The notes beneath the pieces are model-generated. The model worked only from the letters and a program-made list of their open reading frames with translations, had not been told where the DNA came from and did not search any database. A DNA stretch of 64,000 bases from Salvia splendens. Its lineage: Eukaryota; Streptophyta; Magnoliopsida; Lamiales; Lamiaceae. Where the stretch lies: NCBI RefSeq assembly GCF_004379255.2, contig NC_056039.1:34237883-34301882 (forward strand), read 5' to 3'. Below, piece after piece: positions 22,836 through 34,352 of this stretch (the first letter of the stretch is position 1; each line of letters opens with the position of its first letter). A program made the position numbers and the translations under genes.

Positions 22836-24425
22836 TGAATCCTAATAGGAGATGAATGATCATTACAGCCGTAGATAGTGGATAATTATGTCAATTAATT
22901 CATAATCAATTTTTATATTTGAAGATAGAAACTACCGGGTGAATTTCAAATTGTGCTTCCAAAATTTAATGAGTTCAAAGTGGAAGATATAATTTTTTAA
23001 AATTGCATTTACATCCCTGGCATAAAATTGCATTTACAACCCTTTGCGCGACTTAAAATATTTTTATTTTATTAATACATTGTGAATAAACTAAATAAAA
23101 TAAGAAACAACATCGTTACATAAGATTTAAAAAATAAAATAAAATGTACTATACACAACATGTTAAATAATTTTAAAACTAAATCAACATGGAACATTTG
23201 TTAATTAGAACATTTACATAGATCTCTACAACAAAGAAAAATATCACCCTTAACAACACACACACTTCAATACTAAAACACTATTTAATATGAAATCAAT
23301 ATAAATATTTAATATACAACTTAAAATATTATAAGGACAATAATATTGTGATAAAAGACAAAATGATGGACCACAAAGCATATAAACAACACACATATAT
23401 AAATATTAATAGTAAAACTTAACATTAGAACAACAAAACAATAATTCAAAAATTATGAAAAAACTTATTTGTAAACAACTTTAACAGTTTCCTCTTTTCA
23501 CACCTAAATTGATGATTTATACATGTGGGCTAAAAAAATGTGATACTTCATGTACTTTGTCGTCTTTTATGCTCTTCTTCTTCTTTGTTTCCTTTTGCCA
23601 TTTCATTGACTTTTGGTGTTTTCTTTGCACGAAAAACTACGTAAGAAACAACATCAATAAAGAAAGGAGGATGGATAAGAGACTGATGGAGCAACACGCT
23701 AGCATTCTCCATCATTGTGTACGTTGATGCACATAAGTTAAGCCTGAATTTATTCACTATTTTTTACTAATGGAGTTTGTACATTGTTTTTGACTGAGCT
23801 AATGTGTTCGAATTAGTACTATTTATAGACAAAATTGGGTGTAACCATCCAACATATAAATGGATTTAATTATATAATGTAACCGTTGTTAATTGTTATA
23901 TCTAATAATTAGGTTTGTAACTCATGTATTTGGAAGAAATTCCATTATTGGGAATGAAACTCCTCCTATCATTAAAGAAAATGTAACGTGCTTATTATGG
24001 GACGCATATCATTGGTTCCACCATTCATTCAAATAATTTGAAATTATATAGTAATAAATGGATGAAATTATAATGTAACCGCTACGAATTTAAAAATTAG
24101 TTCCAAAGTTATTTAAGACAATGCTTAAATTAGTTGCTCAAATTGATAAGAAACGTCCACTAAACACTAAATGTTTAAAATCTCACCCAAAAATTTCACT
24201 ATAGTAAATTCATGTTGTGAATTAATTACATAATAGAGGCTCTGAGCCCTAATAGGAGATGAACTATCATTACAATCCAAGAGAGTGGATACTTATGACA
24301 ATTAATTCGTAATTTATATTTGAAGATAGAAACTACCGGATGAATTTAAAATTGGGCTTACCGAAATTTAATGAGTTCAAGTGAAAGATTTAATAGTTTT
24401 TCTTAATTGCATTTACCTCCATTCC
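22836..24425 (+). repeat. Direct repeat pair about 1.4 kb apart
   Basis: About 185 bp at 22836-23020 and 24241-24425 share CCTAATAGGAGATGAA, ATTTGAAGATAGAAACTACC and AAATTTAATGAGTTCAA with scattered differences. They could be diverged ends or internal copies of an unclassified element; the sequence between them encodes nothing recognisable. Confidence 0.5.
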
Positions 24426-26614
24426 ACAAAATTTTTATTCAAAAGGTCCCAAAACTCAACTTTTATATATGTATAGATAATAGCCTATTAGTATTAATGT
24501 CTCTTTATTGATTTCAACTTTTGCACCTTTTATTGGCTAGAGTGCCAAAGCTAGACGTAGAACTTACAAGAGTGTGTGAACTGCTATAATTAAATAATTC
24601 ATCATCGAATTTTGGGGACAATTATAATTATTAATCATAAACTTTATACATTGTATAGAATCAACCATAGGCTATTATATGATTTCGTCAATTACTGCGA
24701 TGTAGTAGTACTAAAATTTATGTCATGTTATAAATTTTACCCTTATAATTTTATAATTATAAATAAAAGACAAACAAAAGGGTATAAAATTAATTTTCCG
24801 GTAAAATATTAAATATCCAACAATATTCTTCAATTTCAGTGTATGGATTTTTCAGTCTCGTCTCGTGTGCATTGAATTTAATTTATGTAATTTAAAGAAA
24901 AAAATAGAATGGAAAGTGAAATTAATAGGGATATATCTAAGTTAATATTTTTGTTCTGTTTTGTTTTGAACAATTTCAGTCACTCTCATGTGAAAGCCTT
25001 TGCATCGTTAATTTTATTACTCCGTAGTAATTTTTATTTGCTTTATTACATGGAAACTTGTGACCATTATTTATAGATGGGTTTTAAATTATTTTTCTAA
25101 TAGCCGATAAATTAATTGTTAAAAAAATTATTCTCCAATTCACACTGGTCTATAATTGAAGAACTATAGTATAAAAGTCTCAAATGTGGGGAAAGGGAAA
25201 GACGAGGTTGGTAGAAAGGAACCACGGTTGTTGCGGCGGTGGCGCCGCCTCCGCTGCGACGGACAATTAGTTTATATAAGTTAAACTTCCTACTTTCTAA
25301 TTATTTTATGTTTTCTAATTACTAATCAAATGCGATCTCAAGCTTTTACTCATGTACTCTTTGAATTTAAATAGTGAGCAAAGTAAGTATATATACAGTA
25401 TAGATGTTGTAACATTTGGTTTCTTCAATGAATTATTGCATGACCTACTCGTTGAGCATATACGAAAGTAGGCCTTTGTGATCTGATGATATCCGAGTGG
25501 AAGAGTCGTAGCTCAACAATTACTTTCCCATTCTAAAAATAAAGTTTTGTTAAAATTTTACAATATTATTTTGAATTTATACAAAAATGAGAATATGTAC
25601 TCCCTCAATCCCATCGCAAATTATCAACTTCTTTTTAGGATGAGATTTAGAAAAAATGATAGTATTAAATTAAATTGAGATAATAAGTAAGATATATAAA
25701 AGAATAATAAAGTAAAAGGTAGTAAAATGTTATTTTTTTCTAAAAATAAATTTAATCATTTGAGTTTAAGGTGAGACAATAAAAAATAGAAATTGATTAT
25801 GTATAATGACATATAAGGATTAATGAGTACTTACTATATATCACCCGTAGTATAGGTGGGGGATGGGGTATGTTGAGATCCAAGGGTATGTTCACATGTG
25901 AAGAAAACAGTCCACTTGATTAAACATTAATTATATAAAGAATATTCCACATGAGTTGTGGTTTAAGGGTATAACAATTGGTTTTCTAAAACATAATTCA
26001 AAGATTAGGGTGTGTTGTTATTATATTTTTTAAGGACAATCATATATTGCACAAATGAAAAGATAGTATGCGTGTAATTTATTAAGTATACAAAACCTTC
26101 ACTCCTTAATTAATTCACTAATTAAAAGGTTGTATTCCTAATCCTATTTAGTGTAACAACCAAATTTACAAATCCATCAACTTTGAGTACATTACACACA
26201 TCACATCATTAAAAAAAGCTAAAATAACAATGATTTTACCGATCGACAGATTTTGTCGGAAATTACCAACAACTTATATCATGTTATAAAACAGTAGGAT
26301 TATCGACAAATTTACGAATATTTGAATATGAATTCACAAACAATTCCAAAATAAAAATTTTAATATTATATTATATTATAATGTCCTAAAATAACATACA
26401 ATATTCTTTTCATAACAAAAGGAGCCAAAGGTCCAATAAGGAATGCTACATTTTAATCAACAAAACCAAACCCCCCAAAAAAAAAGGGCAAAAAAAAAAA
26501 AACACAGTACACCTACTATGATTCATAGATTTCCATATAGTCAAGAGTGAAAAAAAAAGAAGAAGAATTTACAACGAAAAGTCAGCAAAGATGATCACCT
26601 AATTTCCCCATAAA

Positions 26615-27151
26615 TCAAACCATAAAGTTTTCATAATTAATCCTATTCCCGCTCCCCGCCGCCGCCTGCGGTGGCACACCGACGCCGCCGCCATGCACGC
26701 CGTCCATCACAAACATATTCTGCTGCTGCTGCGGATACTGCACGTGGAAACCGCCGCCGGCCGCCACACGATCCATGTAGCTCGCGGCGGCGCCTCCACG
26801 GCTGGGAATCAGGAGCTGCCTGGCGGCGGGCCCCCCGGTAAAGTGCTGCACCATGGCCCTGAAGTTGGCCGTGTCCGTGTTGAGGAGGGTGGTGGGGGTC
26901 CGCCTTGAGGCCCTCGACCGCCTCCTCGCTGGCTTGGCCACACGGCCTTGCTCAGGGATCAGGTTGTTGTTGTTGTTGCTGTTGTTGTTATTGTTATTGT
27001 TATTGTTGTTGCTGCTGCTGGAGCCGTTAGCGGCGAAGAAGGTGGTGGTGGGAGAATTAGTTTGGAAGGTTTGGTTGATTTGAGAGAAATCATGTTGGTA
27101 GGGTTGGAAAAGCCAATCACTAGGGTTTGACATGGTTTGGCTAATGGCCAT
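26615..27151 (-). CDS. VQ-motif protein, JAV1/VQ22-like
   Basis: A single-exon protein of 178 residues starting at the ATG at 27151; a slightly longer frame begins with TTG. The core reads TPTTLLNTDT followed by FRAMVQHFTG, which contains the VQ motif FxxxVQxxTG, preceded by a basic RRRSRASRR segment. This arrangement matches Arabidopsis JAV1 (VQ22), a nuclear repressor of jasmonate-triggered defence that works with WRKY factors. A poly-Asn tract (about residues 48-63) encoded by AAC/AAT repeats and a Gly/Ala/Gln-rich C-terminus are low-complexity and likely to vary between alleles. A TATA box sits about 130 bp upstream. Function is inferred from the family. Confidence 0.85.
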   Translation of the reverse strand: MAISQTMSNPSDWLFQPYQHDFSQINQTFQTNSPTTTFFAANGSSSSNNNNNNNNNNSNNNNNLIPEQGRVAKPARRRSRASRRTPTTLLNTDTANFRAMVQHFTGGPAARQLLIPSRGGAAASYMDRVAAGGGFHVQYPQQQQNMFVMDGVHGGGVGVPPQAAAGSGNRINYENFMV

Positions 27152-27278
27152 AGACAAAATTTGAGAGCTATGGTTTAATTAAACTCTCTCTATCTCTTCA
27201 TATTTTTGAGAGAGAGAATATGAAGAATGGGAATGAGAGAGTGGGATAAAAGGTGTTTAGAGTAATTGGATTGAAGTA

Positions 27279-27286
27279 TTTATATA
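27279..27286 (-). promoter_or_regulatory. TATA box of the VQ gene
   Basis: TATATAAA on the minus strand. A GA-rich leader (27170-27240) lies between it and the ATG, typical of plant 5' UTRs. Confidence 0.55.
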
Positions 27287-30200
27287 GAGTTAGCAAGTCT
27301 TGGTCTTTAAAGTCTTCATTTTATGTTTTTTAATCGTTTAATGTAGTATATATGGATGACTATTGATGAAATTAAGTGTTTTTGTACGTTATTTCTAGAT
27401 ATATTAGAGATTGGGAGACACCAATTATTACCAACAAATGAACCCACGATTTGTTAAATAGGATACTAAAGAATCGTCAATATGTACTTGATTATGTGAT
27501 TAAAAAATATTATCATTTTTGACCTATTGATCTAATTAGAATATGGTTCTCTTTTTATAAATTTTAGAATATTAGTACAACGTTTGCTCTCGGGTAGATC
27601 TTTAGTCTCCAACCTTACATAATATTTAGAATAATTATAAAATTTTATAATATTTAGAGAAAATTGCAAATTCAGGTAGGATCAGGAGATTAACCGACTT
27701 TATTTTCGGCCTATAAAAACCAAAAAACTCTTAAATTTTTAGGCTTCCATATATGTATTTTTAGGCTCAATTGGATTTATATTGGTATTGGGATTACGGC
27801 TCACTTTATAGTTGTGGTTTGACATCACCCTAACCATATCGAATTAGACAAATTATTTAAGTGTTTATTATCTTTTATTCGTATTATTTATGTGTTCCTT
27901 TCCTAACATTTTCAGCATATCTGACCTACAAATTTCGTTTCTTAAATCTGTGGCTATCTAAAATGGTTGAACATAAAACAAGTCAAAGAAAGACCTAAAA
28001 CACAAAGGAAATGTTTGGTGGGGTTTCTCGAAGCTAAAGGTGGGGTGTTGCTTCCACGAAGCAAGTAATCGAATTGAGTATGAAAGCAATGACATCACCA
28101 TTCTTTCTTTGGAATAGTATATATTCAACCATTGACTTCACAACCTTAACTTCAATTTCATTCATATACTTCCATTTTATATATAAATAAATGTAAAACT
28201 TATAGACGGTTCAAAATATATTGGTAGTTATATTTGTAATTTTATTGTTGTTTTCTCTATTTGATTTTAAGCATGAATATATTATTTCGTCTTATCTTGA
28301 TTATTTACTTATGTATATCTCTTTATATACCATTTGATTTAAATTATTTTTCTTAATACTATATGATATCCTTTATATTCCATATTTAATATTTTATCAT
28401 TGTTTTCTTTGGTGTTAAAAGTGAATCCGGTTATCCCTAATTAACGTGTAGTACCATTTTCCAACTAAAGTAATTTAGAATTTTGTTATGTTTGATCAAT
28501 TTATTTTTAGGTAAAATTCTTATTTTGACCCTACGAATTCTTAACTAGAAAATTAGTTTTTTATTTCTATATAACGGTAATTTTTAGCTACATCATTTGT
28601 CTTTCAAAGATTTAGACGTGGCTGACTAATTATATACATCACCACTCGTCCTAAATTATGTATTCCACTACTAGTATTTCTATTAGTACCATTTATATTA
28701 AAATTGTTGATTTGATTGAGTGGCATTTAGATTTTTCCTTTTTTGCAAAAATGTTTTTCATTTCACTTCTTAATTTATACACATCGATTAATTTCATGAA
28801 ATCGACTTATATTAATTCATCATTAATCCCTATATATTCTGGTCACGAAAACCATGCCATGCAGTTTGATCAAATTCTGATCAAATTCCGTAACTTTAAG
28901 AAACACTTATGTACTATGATAACTTATATTCTATATTTCATACTAAACCCAATTCATTTCGTAAATAATATATACATTTGCAAAAAAAATCAGCTTTCAT
29001 TTTATGCATAATTTCCTCTAAATACAAATAAATGAGACGATCAAGAACATATCAAAGTTTTTGCTATAGTTGATTACTTTTTAAAATAATGGGATTGATG
29101 ACCAATAATTATTAGAGCAATTTGCTCAAAGATCAAATAGTGAACATGTATATATGTGTGTGAGAGAGAGACATAGGAAGATACCTAGAAACTCCCTTTG
29201 TGAGCACGATGAGAATGTTGAGTCCTTTGTCATGTAATAATATTGGTCAAAAATGTGTGTGAATATTTTTCAAACCTTGTTACGTCACATTCACATTAAA
29301 CAATTTGAAATAAACCTTTATCAACGGCGTGACCAAAATCAAATCAAATCAATTCAATTCGATTAAAGTATGCATTAAAAGAGGTTGCTTTGAAATATTA
29401 ATAAGCTTTATTATATTGTGTATCCAGCTTTATTTAGTCGATTAAATAAGCATAAAGTGACAAAGTTATAAAATTTTCTTAAATTCAATGACCTTTGGAT
29501 AGAAAAAAGGTCGAATTAATTGAAATTCCGTACATCGGTAAATGTGTGTGCATATCATATGGGTTACAAGTAATGATTTAATTGACATAGCAGCTATTGT
29601 AGTACTTATTTGATATATATGTTGGGAGCATGCGGCTATTTTTTAATGAGAATGTCAAAATTAACTGCCGAAGTAACACTTGTACCGATAAATCCTTTTA
29701 TATATTTGTGTGAGTGTGTTGCAATTGCTTCATTTACATTATTTTACATTATTGTATATGTAGATCTGATGCAATGTAATTGACAGTCTTCATATTGACA
29801 ACATATTAGAGAAATAAGAAAGTGACATTAAAAATCCGAGAGAAGGCCTTTAATCTACTTTATGACTTGATTAAAAGATTACATAACACCTAGAAATATA
29901 AGCGATCGTAATATAAATTAATCCTTATCTCCAAACATAACCTTTCCATTTGGTGGGAAGCAGTGGCGGATCGGGTGTACGACTAATTTCCTTTCATCTG
30001 GACGTAAAATTACCATGTCTGCCCTCTCCATTTGCTTCAGACTTCACCCCAAAAACCGAAAAAACAGTCATTCCGCTCCAAACCAATCTATTAAGTCAGG
30101 CCGAATGAGGCCCAAATCTTTAATAAAACTCCAAATAACATTAGGTGCATCATAGCTGTCTAAATAGTGAGTATAAAACAATTGAGGGATCTTTGATATA

Positions 30201-31020
30201 TATCGGTACTAACATTAGTAACTAAGGTGCATAGGTGTCTATATCTAAGATAAATAACAATCCATTATAAATATGCAAAAATGATATCCGCCGTTATAAT
30301 AGAGTTTCTGACAAGTAACCACTTCTTTTATGTGATGATGGTGTAAAGATTGAGTCTGTCTTGATGTTAGAGTATGTTTGGCTGAATTCTTGGTGTTGTG
30401 TGTTTTTTTGTTAGTTGTTTATAGAAATGAATATTTTTTTGAGTTTGGAGATTTTGGCAAGTGCCCACTTGTTACTTTGGTATGTTGAAGTGTGATGCTA
30501 ATATAAAGATTGAGTCTTTCTTGATGTTTGAGTGTGTTTTTAGCTGGATTCTTGGTGTTGGGTTTATGTGGCAGCTGTAGAGTTTTATGGAGATGTTTCT
30601 GTTAAGTGTTTGTAGGAAAGTTATATTATAAACATTTCAATTCCAGTCTTTTGTTGAATTAATGAAAATGAATTCTTAGAGATCTATATATTCGAATCGA
30701 ATTCTTGTAGTTCTGGTTTGATGAGATTAATGGAGTTGGTTTAATGGTGACACATTCATCGAGGTAGATTTTAGGTTGCTGTTGAGCTGTATAGGTTTAA
30801 ACTGTCTGATCAATGGCTTGCCTACTTCAAATGTACGCGCTTAACTGCAGCAACGCGACTACTCAAATATCAAGGATGCTAGCCTCTTGCGTTTTCTAGT
30901 CGACACGAGAGGAGTAGATGCTAGCCTCTTGCGTTTTCAATATCATTTGTGGGTATATCTCAAGCCAGAAAACAAATCAAGACACCTTCACCATACCTTC
31001 ACCATCTCCCATGCCTAGAA
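27287..31020. other. Spacer upstream of the VQ gene
   Basis: AT-rich and without a supported gene. A 117-codon ORF at 28658-29011 is Ile/Tyr/Phe-rich and looks random. Duplications occur at 30336-30565 and at 30875-30940, where GATGCTAGCCTCTTGCGTTTT occurs twice 42 bp apart. Promoter elements of the VQ gene presumably lie in the first kilobase. Confidence 0.5.
30336..30565 (+). repeat. Imperfect direct duplication, offset about 156 bp
   Basis: The copies around 30336-30410 and 30492-30565 share TAAAGATTGAGTCT, TTCTTGATGTT/GTCTTGATGTT and GATTCTTGGTGTTG-like blocks. Origin unknown. Confidence 0.5.
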
Positions 31021-31497
31021 CTAGTCGACGTTTTCGTCTTCATCCTCTTCACTTAAAACGCCTTCATCGTCGTCACCCTCTTCACTTAAAACGTCTTCAT
31101 CGTCTTCACTTAAAACGTCTTCATCGTCCTCATCCTCTTCACTTGAAAAATAATCTTCCCCATCTTGATAATAGTTGTATTCATAATCATCGAAATAGGC
31201 GTCTGGACCAAACGGATCACGGCCATCCCAGTTAGGCCATGGAACATCACTGACTGAGTCATGGGGGAGTTTAAGACGTTTCATCCTCTGGCGGCATCTC
31301 TTCCCTAAATCCCCTTCAAGATGGAGATCAAAGCATCGCCGGACATCAAGTGATTCCAGGCGCCGGACATCACTTAAAAAATAGCCGCATGCCCCCAGCC
31401 TCTGGAGTGGAGAATATCCGCCGTTATATCTCGAGGCAGCTCTATCCACGGCGGTGAGGATGGAGCACCAGCCACCGCCTGCGTCTGGTATTTGCAT
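31021..31497 (-). pseudogene. Fragment of an F-box/LRR (SKIP19-like) gene
   Basis: An open frame of about 158 codons from the ATG at 31497. The segment RRLESLDVRRCFDLHLEGDL followed by GKRCRQRMKRLKLPHDS matches the last leucine-rich repeat and post-repeat region of plant SKIP19-like F-box/LRR proteins, substrate adaptors of SCF ubiquitin ligases. The F-box and nearly all repeats are missing upstream. The C-terminus is a run of acidic repeats around DEDVLSE. It probably derives from a captured or truncated gene; expression of the fragment cannot be excluded. Confidence 0.55.
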
Positions 31498-31660
31498 TTC
31501 CTTCCTTCCATTGCGATTCAAAACAGTGGGTTCAAGTGAATATGGAACTGACAAGTTGTTTCTAGTTTGTAGCTTCACGTAAATCTTGTGTTCGCAAACG
31601 ACGCCGTATCATTTGAGAGTAATTCGCGCTTGCTAAGTTGTGCCGAATTTGTACCGCTAA

Positions 31661-33420
31661 GGCCATCCACTGCGCTGTCTCTATACCGTCCCTTAAATAC
31701 TATTTGACCACTATTTGAGGGTCCCACTGTCCTTTTTTCCTCCATCCCTTAACTAAGGGACGGAACTTGCAACGCTCCGTCCCTTAACCGTCTCTTATTA
31801 CGTCCCTTAATTACTATTCATTCAATTTCATTTTTTATTTTTTTTCTCAACCCAATTCAATTAAAACAAACACACTTTATTAAAAACACACTTTATTAAA
31901 AAACACACAACATAAAAAACTGTGTCCGAGCCTCCCCGCGAGCCCGATCCCGAGGCCGGCCGGCTTGATTCGCCTCGGCCCTTCCTTGCTCTAGCCGCTT
32001 TCGCCGCCTTCGTCCCTTGCGGCCGACGGCGCCCACTCGCGGATCCTCCAGCATCGCCGACCGTACCCGCAAACTCCTGGGATTCAGCTTCAGGTTGGCT
32101 GATGCCCTCAGCGGTGTTACCACCAGACGAGTATTGGCCACTCGCCGTATGCTTCGTGCCCTTCGAGGTTGAGCCCGAGCTGGAGCGAAAACCGCCGGCC
32201 CACCGTTCCTCGTCCTTGACGGCCTGCCAAACATCAACAAATCTGAATTGATGACGTTCGTCCTGGTAGTAGGCGCGCAAAGCGGACGTCAAAATGTCGG
32301 TTGTCGTTGCGCCGCTTTGGTAGCGCGCCTCTTCGGCCGAGTAGATGCCGCAGAATTTTTTGACCTGTCGGTCGACTCGGTTAAAGTGAGAGCGGAGCAT
32401 TTTAAATTTGCGCTTGCGAGAGCCTTTCGGCTTTATCTGGTGGTAGACCTCGCAGACCTTTTCCCAGAAACACTTCCGAGATTGTTGATTCCCGACGATG
32501 GGATCGTACGAGACGGTGATTCAGACGTTGTACACCGCCAGCGTTTCGAGGTTGTTGTACGGATGCCGGCCTAGATCCTCTTCCTCCTCGTCCTCGCCCG
32601 CCTGGGGTTGTACACCGCCTCGGCCACCTCCACCGCCTCGGCCACCTCCACTGCCTCGGCCTACTCCCGGCGTGGGATCAACGGGAAAATCCTCCCGGAT
32701 CTGGGATAATCCCTGCGAATACCGCGGGGCGGAGGGACGGACATATGCATCAAGGTCAAAATTGGGTGGTTGGTACTCCCCTGGCGTCGCCGAACCCTGG
32801 GTCCCCAGCGTTGACGAACCGGAACCGCCCAATGTGTTGATCATGGTCTCCCAATCGCCGAACGCGTTGAGATCCCACCCGCCGGAGCCGGAACCGTCGT
32901 AGTTGCCGTCGCCGTCGCCGTCGCCGGACATCTTGAGTTGTTATATGAAAATTTGAGAGAAAATTTGAGAGAAAATTTAGATGATAGGAAGAATAGATGT
33001 GTAGTTGTGTGTGAAATGAGGATGAGTTTAGGAGTATTTATAGAGTAAAAAAATTAATTAAAAATAAAAAAAATTAAAAACAAAAAACAAAAAAACAGTA
33101 TTATTACCGTTACAATTTTTTTTTTCTTTTATTTTTTTTTATTTTTTTAAAAATTCGAATTTTAAAAAAAAATATTTATTGCGTCAGCACGTGACGACGC
33201 CCACTCGCGGGCCGGCGAGTGGGCGTCACGCACGACTCCGGGTCACGCCACGTCGCTTAGGCACGTGGCGAGACAGCCCGTCTCGTGGCTCGACGGGACG
33301 CGACGCGGGACGAGACGCGGGACGGCGCGGGACGGGACGGTGAGCTGCAACGCGTCACGCCGGGGTCCCGTCTCTCCGGGACGGGACGCGAGACGCCGAC
33401 GAGACGCGTAGTGGATGGTC
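31661..33420 (-). mobile_element. PIF/Harbinger-type DNA transposon carrying only ORF1
   Basis: 1760 bp flanked by TAA (31658-31660 and 33421-33423), the TWA target duplication typical of PIF/Harbinger. Terminal inverted repeats are GGCCATCCACTGCGC (left) and, read inward from the right end, GACCATCCACTACGC. The right 240 bp are GC-rich with repeated GACGGGACG/GACGCGG units. The left end has repeated GTCCCTTA units. It encodes a Myb/SANT-like ORF1 protein but no DDE transposase, so it would need the enzyme from elsewhere. Confidence 0.8.
31861..32931 (-). pseudogene. PIF/Harbinger ORF1, Myb/SANT-like, with one premature stop
   Basis: A frame of 357 codons including the final stop, from the ATG at 32931, is open except for one TGA at 32523-32521 where a Trp codon (TGG) is expected at the start of the SANT-like domain. 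Beyond it the domain is complete (VSYDPIVGNQQSRKCFWEKV, then LRSHFNRVDRQVKKFCGIY). The N-terminus is Gly/Asp-rich, and the C-terminus is basic and Ser-rich. Such proteins bind the element's ends and help the transposase. In databases they are often mislabelled as glutathione S-transferase T3-like or NAM-associated proteins. Confidence 0.75.
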
Positions 33421-33500
33421 TAATTATTTTTAAATTATACGCATTCATTCAAATAAATATGTCTATTTTGGCTGACCATATTAGTCTTATGATAATTCAT

Positions 33501-33766
33501 TACTCACTCCCACCCTTATATCTGTCATTTATTTCTATTTTTATATATTCCAAAAAATTTGTCTATCTTTATTTTTTTTATCATTTTTAATAGTGAACCA
33601 TATATTCCATTAAATTATTTTTATTGACATTTTATTATAAAATTAATACTTCATAGTATAAAAATAGGATTCCCGTTCCATTAACTTTTTTAACTCATTT
33701 TCTATTTCATTTCTTAAAACTCGTGTCAGCTCAAATGGTGACAAATTATTGGAGACGGAGGGAGTA
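33501..33766. mobile_element. Stowaway-like MITE
   Basis: About 266 bp beginning TACTCACTCC and ending GACGGAGGGAGTA, imperfect inverted repeats of the CTCCCTCCGTC type, with TA at both edges. Noncoding. Confidence 0.45.
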
Positions 33767-34352
33767 TATTATCTAAAAATAATGATTTATTTTCAGGCAA
33801 TACACATTCATAAATCCCTATACTTTGATTGTTTATTTGGACTACACTTAAATCGAAAGTTTTGCCCTTACATGAACTGAATCGATTATAAAGGACCTTC
33901 GAATTTGGTTATTTTATTTTAGATATGAAATATAGATAGATATTTAGTGTTTATCACAACAAACATAACCATAAAACTAAGCAAATACCAACTCAACAAC
34001 GCTCTCTTCTTCACATGAATCCTAGATTTACCGGAAATTAACTAAAAATACAGCTTGCTACTATCGCTACAACACGGCGCAGCACTCATTGCGGCGAGCG
34101 ACCGTTTACAGCGACGAGACAACGAAACTGAACGCTGCTGCACAGTCTATGCTCACTTACTATACATTTAAATCAAGAGACGCTCCCATTTGGCACACAT
34201 ACAACAAGCAGTCTGAAAGGTAAAGCTGGCTGTGCTTCTGTACGAAGGTGTTTATGTATCAGACGATACCAATGCTTGAGTATGAAGGGTAAAGCTCGAG
34301 CTACGAAACATCATTACCTACCAATACCATTAACGGAGAGAAAAAGAACTTC

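Larger units (their letters stand above)
21330..26614. other. Long AT-rich spacer between CCT and the VQ gene
   Basis: No intact gene. It holds a possible Helitron-like terminus (about 22036-22085), a tandem repeat (22192-22376), a dispersed direct repeat pair (about 22836-23020 and 24241-24425) and a MITE-like beginning near 25598 (TACTCCCTC). A 40-base GC-rich patch lies at about 25226-25262. Short ORFs such as 22391-22627, 23509-23727 and 24612-24812 lack recognisable similarity or codon structure. Confidence 0.5.

Noticed and set aside
25226..25262. GC-rich patch in AT-rich spacer
   Set aside because: Too short to interpret; no ORF, hairpin or known motif beyond GGCGCC.
27152..27157. VQ protein start at 27157
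   Set aside because: The codon is TTG; the ATG is six bases downstream at 27151.
28658..29011. 117-codon ORF in the VQ upstream spacer
   Set aside because: AT-driven Ile/Tyr/Phe composition without motifs.
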